Both the position numbers and the translations under genes were made by a program. Positions 1 to 12,180 of a stretch of 64,000 bases of DNA are shown piece by piece. Source of the stretch: Lepidurus packardi (Eukaryota > Arthropoda > Branchiopoda > Notostraca > Triopsidae); contig JAKZAN010000007.1 in assembly GCA_023053545.1 (NCBI GenBank), positions 4,216,001-4,280,000 on the forward strand. The letters are read 5' to 3'. The notes under the pieces are model-generated. The model saw nothing but the letters and a program-made list of their open reading frames with translations. It ran no database searches and was not told where the DNA came from. How positions within the stretch are numbered: the first letter of the stretch is position 1; the number at the start of each line of letters is the position of its first letter.

Positions 1-3000
1 GGTGGTTCCCAAAATTGAGCCAAGGCGGGCTCCACAGTGACAGACGGTTTTCGATTTCCTCATCGTGTTCTTTTCATGGCCTGGTGCAGTTTTGGTGTTA
101 CTTATGTGCGTATGACTGTCTGAATAAAAAATTAAAGAAAAAAACTCTAACCGAGTTGTATTGTGTTCTTTGGCGGGATAAAGTAGAGTTACTTAACTCT
201 ATAATTTTTTCGGCTTATACTGTTTAGACAAGGGCATGAGTGGATCTGGAGAGTATATGTGGAAAGGGAGACAGAAAGAGGAGATCTAACCCCATGAAAT
301 TCAATCTGGTTTGTAAAGCTTTTCTATGCTGACGAAAAACTTCAGCTTCCACTACACCAGACCAGCGTAGTTTTCTGCCTGCCAGGAACAAAAAAAATAA
401 AATAAATGGGGCTTGTAAGTGAGAGTAAGTGTATCAGACAGATCTATTATTCCAATGGCGTTATAAATCGACGCAGGTCGCTTAGCGACTATAAGAGGTT
501 AAGAAAAAAATTTACAGTTGAAGTTACGATTCGGGATCTTGGGAATGCATTAGAGAGGGAATGAGAGGGGAAATATGGGATCTCGTGTTCACTTCTAAAA
601 GCAGCACACCAACACCCCCTCTTCTTTCCCATGTGATGCCTTGTAAGGTATTACCTTTTAACTTGTTACCCCAATTAGATTGGAATGTGAAATATGACAG
701 GACTCTTTGCTCTGTGGTGGGTTAACCGCGATATATATTACCGCGCATACGTACATGTATTGCATATTTCCACTATTGAATATTTTCACTTTTCACTGAA
801 GTGGATAAAATGTCGGGGGAACGTTACAAAACGTTCAAGTTAGAGATGGCCTTGGCTGTTTCTTGCTTTCTTTCCGAAATAGAAAAGTCATGTTCCTACT
901 GGCGAATTATTTAGCGCCATCCAACATTGCGGATGGCAGAGAGAGACGAGAAATAGACTTCATGGATTCGCCTATTAGTTGGAGTTTCTGTGCAGCCGAC
1001 CCTGACCCACATGTTGGCAACGTAGAGTCTCTCTTTTCCCCATGTCTTCTCGTATCATTGTAATAGAAGCATAGTAAGCAGGAATGGAAGTCCAAGACCA
1101 AACACAAACATAAACAAAAAAATACGCGTTATTAAAGGACTTTTGCGCATCGCTGCATTTTAATATTTCTTTTTTCTTTAAAGGACAATTATTTCAAGCT
1201 GCTAGGGTGCTAGAAACTTTTTCATGGGGAAGTGTTTTCTCCAGATGTAGGAAAATTCGTCAAGTAAATTAAAAGCAGAGCAGGATTCCCCCCTTAGTTT
1301 GTTTCCAAGAGTCTGAAAAAGGCACCTAAGAAAAGAAAAAAGGGAGGCGAATTTATATGGAATAAATGGAATCGGGACTCGGTATTCTGCACGAGGCTTC
1401 CCAAGGATCCGTGGGTACTTTCCGCTTGTTTGCACGCTTTCCTGGCGAGGAGAACCTTTTCTAAGCGCCACTAACGGCATACTTGCTGAGCCAAACGTGT
1501 CGACCTTGTCACATGCAGTAAGGGGCGCTTCTCTTGGTCTAATTGGATAATTACTACCTGGACGCTCTTTCGCTTTTTTGTTCAGGAATAGCTCATTGCA
1601 GGCAAAGGGTGGAAACCTCATTTTCTTTCTCGCTAGACAATTATCTTTCCCAACTTTTGACTCGTGAAAAATCTTAAAGAAATATTTCGAATGTTGAGCG
1701 ATATTTCGCGACGCTTAACATTTAGCGATATAATAAGGCTAAGCGAAGTGGGTTTCTTCAGTTATTCGGGTATTAATTAGGTTGTTAGATTTTCAATTCA
1801 GATTTTTAAGTTTAAGGACTTTCGCTCGAAACCAACGTTTATTCTTAGGTTAGACGGGGCAAGTTAACTCTTGCCTGAGTTAACCCTACTTAAGTGAGTC
1901 GTCTAGAAACAACTCCGTTCAGGTTAACGAGCATTAACAGTTGATTGGGCTGTCCAATTCATGAGGTTGTTGCAACTCTCTTAACTTTAACGAGCACCAG
2001 CCAATCAAAATTAGTCCATTTCAAACACCTTAATTCTCATTAAGTTAAGAGCAAGTTGAGAAATAAGCATAGGTCGTCATCGGAAAAAGTTTTACCCAGG
2101 TACAGTAGTTTAGAAAATAAACAACACGGATATGAAAGAAAGAATAATCCTTTTCTCTTCAATAATTTTCTTTCTCATTAAAACATAACAAGGGAGCGAT
2201 CCGGATAGAAGGGAAGCACCCCCTCTACATTATTTCCATATTTTTTTTTCTCTAAAACGATACTTTTTCAATATTTTTTCTTGTAAAAACATTTTCATTG
2301 GCCATTGCACGCAAAAACGTCCAGCCTTTGCCGTTGGAAAGACTTCCTGGCGGGAAGACTTCGATTCTCATCCTTTTTGAATACGGTTTGAATTAGAAGA
2401 GGTGAAGAGACCTCTGAACGCTCCTTACAGACTCAAGAGACAAGAGAGTTAAGGGTACGGGGCATTTTAAACCTTGGGAATGTATTAAATACGTAACATT
2501 GACCTCTGCGACATTGAGAGGAAAAGAAATTAGGACATTGGATCTTCGCGGTGCAATGCAGTTCACGAACGATGCCAATTGGCACGTGGAAGTTTTCGTA
2601 ATGAGTGGATTCTTGGCTCTTTAGACCAAAAGAACCCGTATGGAACGTTGCTAGGTTTAACGCAAACTTCCTGCCTTTGTTTGCCAACTTTCCGTAAAGA
2701 CAAACACGACGTAGAAAGAAGGGCTTTGGCCCTTGCTGCTGCTTTATAATTCTCGGCTCTCTTATATGCTGTTGGAAGACACGCAATGGACCATTTTCTG
2801 TATGCGATTTTTTGTACGCACGTTTTCAACGGTGTACAGATATACAGTCGGAGCCGCTGCAGAAGCAACCCGTGGAATCATGGAATCACGAGTCTGCGTG
2901 ATTGCAGAAGAGTTATCATCGTATAGGGAAATGGCCATATGACAACACCAGCACCATAACAGGCACCCAATGAAGGCCAAATCTTCCATAGCTTATTTTT

Positions 3001-6000
3001 GCTTTTCAAGTGCTGAAATTGCAATGCCGATGCTGTTCCCAAAAGGGGGGATCCGGGATTCTGACCGAAGGTATTTGTGAAAGGATTGAAAAGGAATGGC
3101 ATGCTCGTGAGAGCAATGTAAAAACGCACCGTTAAAGTGTCGTTAAACTTGTACACAAAGTCTGTGGCGTGCCAGGGAAATACCTAGATATCCACCCAAT
3201 AACTTTCCTGGCGAGGAATTAACTTCAGGCGTCCCCTGTCAAATTTGCTGCTGGGAACTTTAAACTTTTTTTTCTTTTTACTGGATATTTAAAAATAACT
3301 CGGGCGAATGCAGACGATTTGGAGCAAACGTTCGCCAGTTCGTTCTCTTTTTCATTGTAACATTGATGGTGAAGAGCGAGTAAAGTTGGTTAATTTTTAT
3401 GGCGCGACTGCGAGACCCATTTTCACGCCCAATTGGCGACAATTTACGAGGTCTATAAACGAAACAGCCCTCTTGGAGTCGGAATTACAAATACCTAGTT
3501 ATAGACACTAGAATGCAAGGCGATCCTATCTTCTCCAAGGGAGTGGGTGTTTTTTGTATTTTTACGTGAGCGAATATAAGTATATAGAACAGCTAGGGCT
3601 AAGCTTCTAGAGGGATTTGCATAACTGCGTAAATGCACTTTGTTGTACAAGAAGCTCCTTCTCAGCCAAAAGGGATTGAATAGGAGACAGGTAGAGAAAA
3701 CAAAACGAAATATTTAAAAAAAATTATTTAACAAATATATGCCGTATATACGGCTTTCGAATATACACGTCCCGGACTTGGAGCCAAATTGTATAGGTAT
3801 CGTTCTGTTGCAAAGCTAGATTTATGAGATCTTGCGAGAATGGTATGCCAACTACAGGCAAGGTCGTTTATCTCTTTTATTGGATGGTATAACAGTTGTG
3901 CTCTATCAGGAGGTGAGTCGTAATTATTGGGAATATGCTGATGTGATAGCAACGTTGCCATCAGAAAACTTTGTCCTTATAGGGAACCGCGTAGGCAAAA
4001 AAAAAAATCGCCCGATAATGTAAGCGACGAATACTGTAAGTGACGGAACTTTTTTGCTGGATCTCTTGTGGAACGAAATGCTTGAACTTTCTTGTTGACG
4101 GGTAGTATGTTTGTGGCTTGCGTGTTTACGCTCCGTAAAGCATTTCATTTGACTCTGGAAAGGCATTTCGTTTTCGCCAACCACTGGCCAAAAAATTTAT
4201 TGGACTGGGGACCGTAAATTGGGTTCGCCTGGTTTGCACTTTACAGCATGTGCTTGCGGATCCACTTTTGGTTTCTTTTAATTCCTTTTCTTCCCCGTTG
4301 GCTTCCCCTTTCTTTCCTTCGCCTTTGCAAAGGAAAAGCTTAATCATCCTATTATATGCCGTGATAGTTTATAGCCAGTAGTTTGGAATTCGTCGGTCGT
4401 CGTGTTTTGGTTGCGCTTATTGCCGCTCGCGGTCTTATTGTCAGTTTAACCAATCGTCAGAGGGTTTTTTCTACCAATTTTTTCCCTTCCCTTTTGACCA
4501 AGGCGACCACGTAGTAGACAGAGCAGAAAAAAATGTCGGATTTTGCCAAAGGTAGTCGAAGTGCATGACCAGGCCAGACGACCGGCTCTTTTGTGATGTG
4601 AAGGTGTGGAAGCTAATAGCCGTTATTAAAAGGGGCGTGGCTTTAGGTGCGGCAATTTTTTCTTAAGGGACGTTTTTTTTATTATTATTGGTGGTGTGAC
4701 AAAGACAGTAGCGCAAACGAAGGAATTTTTGCGCCATTTTTGACACATGCATGTGGGATTTTCCCGAGGTTACTTCGCTCGCACACTTCGGCACGCGGTC
4801 CTGGCTAATTCTATGGTCTGCGCGAAGGAGGAGGTGGGTTGGGGCATAAGATAGGCATAGGATGGTGTAAAGGTTTTGTGTCCTCGTTAAATCAGCAACT
4901 TGATGTTGATAGCATCGAACGTGATTATGCAAATCTGGCTTGTCTTGATGCATAACGGGAGTCGTAAAGATGGTTTGGCCACTTTTCTTACATTGGGGCT
5001 ACAACCTATGTTCGTATGGTTTGCGGGAAAATTAAATTGTTCCTTTATTTGTCCTTAGAAAAAATAAATACAAAATTAAACTATAATATGGACCGCTGCC
5101 TTCGTACAAATGCTATGGCGTCTAACTGTCAAGGTGCTTTCCGGCAAAAGTTTTTGTCCTGTCAGTTTCAACCCCATGTCGGCACTCTAAGCTTAAAAAA
5201 AAATCCTATTTTTTCCAATTTTTTTTACTAATTTGTAGAACCCATAGGTCTCAGTCATCCTGGCCGTGTGTTGCGATTCTCAGGCAGGGTGGAACATTAA
5301 TATTACGTAGAAAAAATATTTTTATATAAAAAAAAAACGTGGCTCTGTGTTACGGAGTCATTAGAGCGTGTATGTAGCATGATTTAGATGGACAGGGCGA
5401 CGAAGGGTAAAAAGATTTCTGTTCCGGGCGTACCTGACAGCCACAAATAAAAGAAAAAAGAGGGAAAAAAGAACCCCCAACAGACATAGAACTGTTTTCA
5501 CTGAAGCTATCGTCGTATTAAGCCTCATTACGTCAATCTTGTCCGAGAGTCATGTGCGGTCATAAAGACAGTAATTTCCTGCTCACCAACAACCCGGAGT
5601 TTCCCCCCTTTTTCTCGTGTTTTTGGACACGATAAGAGGAACCGTTTTTCGTCACGCATATGCTTTTCATAGTCCATCGTCCCTTTTTCAACTCTTCATT
5701 GTCACCATCATTCCATTTTAGTTCATGTGATGACAAGCTGTTGTGCGCGACAGGAAAGAAAAATTAGATTACCATAATTTGGACGCAACGAGTTTCAAAT
5801 CCCCTTTTCTTCCCACCCCCTTCTGGCGTCTAATTTTATTATTTTATTTTTTTTGTCTGTCTGTTTGTTTAAAGGAGTTAAGTTGTGGTTTCCTTCAGGC
5901 AATACTTGCGTTACCAACAACCCGTATGAAGAAGCCCTTAAAACTGAGCCGGGAGTGCAAATAATTCACACCGTGTTATTAATTTTTTTCTTGCCTCTTA

Positions 6001-9000
6001 AATCATGCTATTTGCTCTCTGGAAATAGTTATTTTTCCTTTCCTTTTGCCTGTGCAGCAAATAATATTATTTAAAAAATAAATAAAAGAATATTATTTTT
6101 TATTATTTTAGAATTATTATTTTAAAAAAGAATAATAAATAATATATTATAAAATAATATTAACTATTATATACAATTAGCATATCATATAATATAAGGA
6201 ATATTATATAAGATACTATCCTTTTTTAAAAAATAATAGTATTTTATAAAAAAAAAAAAGTAAATAACCTTTTGGAGAAGAGTATGTAGGAATTTTGGAG
6301 GCTGCACAAATTTCGACAGGCCACTTAACCTAACCAATAAGATCAATTGATTTGTCAGTTATAGGGTAAGAATGTTGATACAGCCCTGACAGCTTTTTTA
6401 TTATTTTGAAAAAAAATCTTTTCCATAAGAGGTTTGGGAAGTTTTTGAAGACGTGTTTTCTGAATGACGTGAGCCAAATGGCCGAAGGAAAGCGTTACGG
6501 AGCGGTAGCCTTTTTCGGAAAATTCCTCCTACTCGTGTTTGGGTTGCCAGCTTTGAAGAGACAGATAAGCGCCAACTTGCACTTAAGTGGCAGCACGTGT
6601 TTGCGGGACCCGGACCCCGGGACCCGACGAGAAGGGACGTACTCCCAACAATAAAAACTTTCCCGGCATCTGTGTGTGTGCTCATATGCCGGAGCTTTTT
6701 GCTCCTCTGCTTTGCAGCCAATTTTGTTCCACTTAGGGCAAAGGTGAAAACTTGGGCAGTTGTTCTTAAAAGTCTGTTTGGACTTGGGATGCGCAAGTGT
6801 GTATGCGCGTGAGCAATAGACACGTTTGGATATAGTTAATAGAAAACTGTATCTGTTTCTCTCTGTGCCCGAGTTTGAAGTCTTAACGACATGTTTGATT
6901 GATGAAAAAGAACAAAAAAAACATGGACCTGGACCTTATTTAGTTCACAGCTGACCCGCGAAACCTGAATCAACAAAGCTGCTCAGGCTGTTAGAGTAAT
7001 TTCTCTTCTCCATGCCGCTGCAATTGGGGGGCCACTTGGAAATTTCGATCTCGGATTTTTTTTTAAAATTATTTCTGTACTCCGTTCCCTTTTTTCTAGT
7101 AGTATCAGAAGAGAGGGCTGGCAACAATAGGTCTTTAATGCGACTGGAAAGGTTTTCACGCTTTGCGGCAACGGCTGTGGCTATAAGGCCGCCAGAAAAT
7201 GATTGTCAGATTATTTTAATTCATCAAGAGGATAATTTGCATATGTCAGGCCTCCTAGGGCGCTGCAGACAATGGGTATTGTTCCAGAAGCGCGGCAATG
7301 AAGAGAACTTGGTATTTTAAGCGCAAGACGGAAAACAAGGGACATGCTTTGGAGGCTTTTTCTGGCGCTCCAAGATTTATTAGTTCAGCCTTAATCAAGC
7401 GCCAAGGTTTTGCAGTTTCAAGATTGCCATATATTGTAAGGCCGGAGTACCTAGTATAGTAATAACAGCTTGTTTTAGCTTGTTTGCGGGTTCGTGATGA
7501 CGTCTAGAATTACTCGGTGTGTATACTTAACGTCCTTCTGTTGTGCCTATTTGGAACAGGAGGAAACGTTCCATACCATAGGTTCAAAGAGGGGGTATTT
7601 ACTTTTACTGGTGAAAATTTTGCTGCTTGAGCGAGAAGGATGCAAAACTAACTCGGTTAAACTCTAACACGGAAAACTCATCCGTCCTTCTAGGAATTAA
7701 CGTTTTACGAGGCCTTTTATTGAGAGTCAATACGTGTTCGACCTCCCCGGAGCAGGGATTATGCAAAGTTTGGTGGTTTTAAGAAAAACGGCACTGGAGC
7801 TTTTGTCATAGTCATGGTTCGGAAACTTGTAAGCTTGGAAACATGTTAAATTGAACTAGGTTGCACGTTTGAAAAAAAGATGGAACTTTTACGTTGGGGG
7901 ATATTTATTTGAGTTTGGGATCCTCGGTATTGGGAAACGATTGTTGTCTTTATTCCCGCAGTGAAGGTTATAAAGGAATTGAAGAAAAATCTCGGGTCGG
8001 CAAGATAAGGCAAAAGAAGGCAGAAGACCCTAACAATTTATCTCTGTGATGTGGGAGTCTGCAAGCGGGAACACCAGAGTACAGTAGAGAGGAAAAAGCT
8101 CCATCAGCCCAAGCCACACGCTTGTGTAGAAGGTATAACGCTTCCAAAGAGAGCTTTTAATCCTATTTGCGTCTGTACGCTATCAATATAAATGGCCGTG
8201 ACGGAGCAACTTTGACGGAGCCACGTTGGTTTTGGTTGATGGTCAAACCGCGGTGGCGGAGATGAGCGTACTCTGAACCTTCTCTTCGTGTTTCGTGCCT
8301 GATCCTCAGCGTCATCCATAGCAGCATGCATCCCGTAATATGCATTAAAGTTGGTCTAATTTCTTTTGGGTGGTTTTTGACTGCTGGAAAACCTTTAGCG
8401 AGACGTTTTGGGACTCCGGCGTTTTCTTACTGGCTAAAAACAGGATCTCGCAATGCTCAAAACTTGTGCCCAATTGTTACAAGTAAGCATTCGGCGACGT
8501 GCAGACTGGCTGGGGCTTGGCGTGAAGCAAGGGACTTATCACAGGCTCTTTATTGCCCACCGTATACTGTTAGACAAGCCAGTTATGCACCTTTGGATGA
8601 AATAGTCTGTCGTCCCTTATCATGACGAACAGGCATCGTACCAAACGGGAAAAGGGTGTTTGCAACGGTGGCTCTAGAACTACTTGCCTGATGTATACAC
8701 AATGCACACTCGTCGTTTCCAATTTGGCGCGCTATCAAGAAAGCAACAATGTTTTTTCTGCCCATCGTGACTGGAGGAAACGCCCTGTAATTTTTACTAT
8801 AAAGCTTGCTGTAAAGTCCCTTTTACCCTGTGCATGAACAACGTTCTCCAAGCGCCTTGCCTTTGCAAAACTTAGACTGTAATAAGCAGTTTTTCATTTC
8901 CTTTAGCAAACACTTGTGTCTATTTCGATTGGGTGGGCGTTCTTGTATAGTTCTTGATTTCAGTGATTTCAAGTCTATTCTGCCGGTCGTAATAGTTAAG

Positions 9001-10058
9001 GGGCTTGATACTTCGTCTTGTTTTCTTTGGAGATGTCAGGGGACAGCACTTCTCACCCTGAATAGGCAGTTTATATTGAAACAGGCGTGACAATAAAGAC
9101 TACGTTCAAGTGCGTGACTGATTAGAGAGAAGAAAAAGCGTCCCTCTCTATACCTTTGGGTCTAAAGTAACGTTCTTCTAGTGATTGTTAACGCTAGTAA
9201 CAACACTTGACAGGCCATCGCGATGGGGTGAAGGTCTCCTCCAGCACTCAAGTACAATACCGCACTTCATTTGCATAGCAGACAGCATTGTTCTTGGTGG
9301 TACATATAAACGGAGCTGTATACGGACTGATGTGGAATGATAGCTGATAATAAAGTGTTTTATCCTTGACTTGCCAGTTTTCCTCTGTAGCAAACGATTA
9401 CCTTATTGTCCTTTTGAGAGATGTATCACCTTATGGGAAATGGAATTTTTGCACGAGTGGCAAAATACCCCGAGTGCCGTATTGCACTCGTAGCCTTGGC
9501 GCGCGACGCTGAAGAAAGGTCGTATTGTTGTGTGGGAAGAGCGACAAGCAATGAATTGTGGAAAACCATGGCCAAAAATGGTCACGAAGATTTGGCGAAA
9601 ATTCCCGTCTAACGCACGACCCCTAAACAGCTGTGCGAATAACTTGTCTCATATATCTTGGGGAAATAAGGATGTAATCTCTATTCCTAATCTCTGCTTA
9701 TGTTACGGCATTTCCATGTGTGTGTTTTAGAATGTTGCACATACACGTAGGTAGCCAAGCCATGATCTATTGGAAAATCCGGACTTTAAATACTTAAAGC
9801 TTGTTGCGTCTCCACAAAGGCATACCACGTATGGTATGAAGCATGCAGTCACAATCTACTTTTTTTCTGAAGGTCTCCCGGTGCTCAGCTGCTGGTCAGT
9901 TGTGCGTTTCGTTTCAAAAGCAATCCCAAAGTTAGCTGCAACTCAGAAACGTTAATGGGGCATTGATATTACCGACATTGCCGACAATTTAGCTATACAT
10001 TTCTTTTCTAACTTTCTTACGCAAGGCTTTCGCTGAACGATAAAAAATATCTTTCCCA
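1..10058. other. Non-coding stretch, no gene recognised
   Basis: I see no exon that resembles a known family on either strand. The longest open frames (for example the minus-strand frame at 6401-6823 and the frame at 8326-8625) have no domain, no repeated codon pattern and no convincing splice sites. It lies upstream of the ADAMTS-like gene, whose 5' exons are missing, so part of it could be an intron or regulatory region of that gene. That is inference only. Confidence 0.6.
6061..6259. repeat. AT-rich low-complexity tract
   Basis: About 200 bases made almost only of A and T, with many short interrupted runs of TAATATTA, AATAATA and poly-A. No regular repeat period is evident. Confidence 0.8.
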
Positions 10059-10206
10059 TCAATAAGCTAAAGTATACGGGAGCTTTAATGGAAAATGTTT
10101 GTTTGAGATTAATTTCTAAGCATCTAAGCAAAGTGTAAGAAAAGCCATCAATTACGATTTACAGCGTTTAAAGACCATGCAAAGGAGGGTTCTAATCTTA
10201 TATCCT
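10059..10206 (+). repeat. Dispersed repeat, copy A
   Basis: The part at about 10120-10206 (GCCATCAATTACG, then TGCAAAGGAGGGTTCTAAT) matches copy B at 11425-11560 and, in its second half, copy C at 12560-12647. The part before it (AGCTAAAGTATACGGGAG) resembles the end of another repeat seen at 29400-29503. The copies share no long open frame, so they look like fragments of an inactive mobile element. Confidence 0.6.
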
Positions 10207-11424
10207 AGTTAATAATTCGTTGAATTTAGTTCGAAAGATTCCTATCAGAAGGCAAGCGAAACGTTTTTCGTTTGTACAAGTTTTTGCGTCTTGAGTAGAT
10301 GTGCAACTCTAGAAGGGAAGCTAATTCTGGGTTAATAGAGGGCGTGTTTACAGGGTTTTCATGTATCAATTTAAGCCCTACTTGAATGTTCAGTCGTAAC
10401 TTCCCCCGTTGAGTTTGGCATGGCGAAGCTATTACACTGAGCATGTCCTCCTCCCACTCTGAAAGTATAATAGGGACAGTGGCGCGAGGGTTGGAGAGTG
10501 TTGAACCGGAAGCACATTGTAGTAATTAGGTAGTTACCAAGAAGCACATTGCTCTAAAATTAGTGATGGTGTAAAGGCAAACCTGGGTAGTTTGTTTGGG
10601 GAATGAGTGAACATTGTTTGGCACATTTCTTGTTCGTGGCCTAAAAGACATGCGAGGCTTTATTATGGTTAACTATTCATAAATCTCCGAGTATGAGTAA
10701 CTTATGACGATGTATTGGCTTAACAAGAAGGAGATTGCTTGGCTTTCTTTTCCCTTTTGACGGTTCTTTTTTTTTGTTATTGTTTTAGTTGGAGAATAGG
10801 AATGATACGGGCTTGCGTAATGAGTTAGATGGGATGTTATAAGACCTAATCATTGTGGGTGGTAGTGAGTATGGCGTTGAAGAATTCTCTCTAGACACTT
10901 CCCTTTTTCAGCGTTTGAGGTCTTCTAGCTGGATGTATGTGGAGGGTCTGTTCCTGAGTCACTCGAAGCTTAACAGACTCCGATAAAATCCGGCATAAGT
11001 TGCCAACAAGGAATCGTGGGGTAAGTGACAACAGCGTAACTGCGAGGAAGAAAACCTTTAATGATGAAGATTGCCATGCTCCAGACGTTAGCTATAACTT
11101 ATAGATCCCAAGTCCGCCAGGTAGAAAAGAAAAACAGACCGAAAAGTCCTCTCAAGCCATCGTGACTTTTGGATTTAAAATGCTCGGTTCGGTACTGTCG
11201 CTCCACGTGGCTGAAGATGAAAAACATTATAAAAACCTCTAGAGTCGTGACACATTCTGATCCCGGACACATGATACTCCCAACACATTTTAGAATCTAG
11301 CCCCACTTCTGTATCAAACGTAAAAGAAGGAGAAGAGGGGGGTCTTAAGAACGAATTTGTTCAATCGCCATTTGCATAAGCACTGTTATGGCCAGATAGC
11401 TCGCCACAGTAAGATCCCAGCCAT

Positions 11425-11560
11425 TGACTACACAAGTGTGAAAAAAGCCATCAATTACGGCTTACAACTTTTCATGGACCTTGCAAAGGAAGGTTCTAAT
11501 CTAGCCTGGGCCTCCAAATTTTCATTGTCGCGCTGGCGCCATTTCGCCAGAATGTTGTGA
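11425..11560 (+). repeat. Dispersed repeat, copy B
   Basis: The longest of three copies. It shares GCCATCAATTACG and TTGCAAAGGAAGGTTCTAAT with copy A. It shares AAATTTTCATTGTCGC and the hairpin CTGGCGCCATTTCGCCAG with copy C. Element ends and a target-site duplication are not clear. Confidence 0.7.
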
Positions 11561-12180
11561 CTAAGTTCAGCAACTATGAAATTCGATGCGTATTACCGAG
11601 GCTCTCCTAATTTGGCGTAAAAATCTCCATATAAGAAAGCGAATAAATTGAAGTGTGTATAGAAGGCGTGAAAAGGATGACGTTGGCGAGAAAAATTCGG
11701 TATCCTGCGAGCCCAGTCAAACTTTTAGCTGTAGGGAGTCCACTGGGGGAAGAAAAAGAAGGGAAGATGTTGGAAAATGACAATGAACTCCTTGTGCCTA
11801 TTGTTGTCACGGGTGTTGTTCATTCAGCAGTTCCGAGTACGCGTTTGGACTTTTTCTCGGAGAGGATTTCATTAGCGTGAACCTGTGAAAGAGTGAAGAG
11901 CACTGCAGAGGAGGGGTTTCGCTTGTTTTGGACTGTGCTTCGAAACAAAAAGGGAAATAGCGGAGAGGAAAGATTGATTAACGTAGCCTGTAGATCACTT
12001 GGCACGGTAGGACGTCCTTCAAGCAAATCAGCTGTTTCATTTATGGGTTTTTTATCTTTATTTTCTATTTTCGGGACCCCATCCTTCGCCTTTATTGTTG
12101 CGTGTCATGGAACATTGTTGGTTTTTGTTCGATGCAACTAATTGATTATTTTTTCGTCCTTTTTTCATTTGTGTTTGTAG

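Noticed and set aside
1202..1621. 139-residue open frame on the minus strand
   Set aside because: No domain, mixed composition, no splice or promoter support; a chance frame in non-coding DNA.
6401..6823. 140-residue minus-strand frame overlapping plus-strand frames
   Set aside because: Open on both strands with no family resemblance; typical of higher-GC non-coding sequence.
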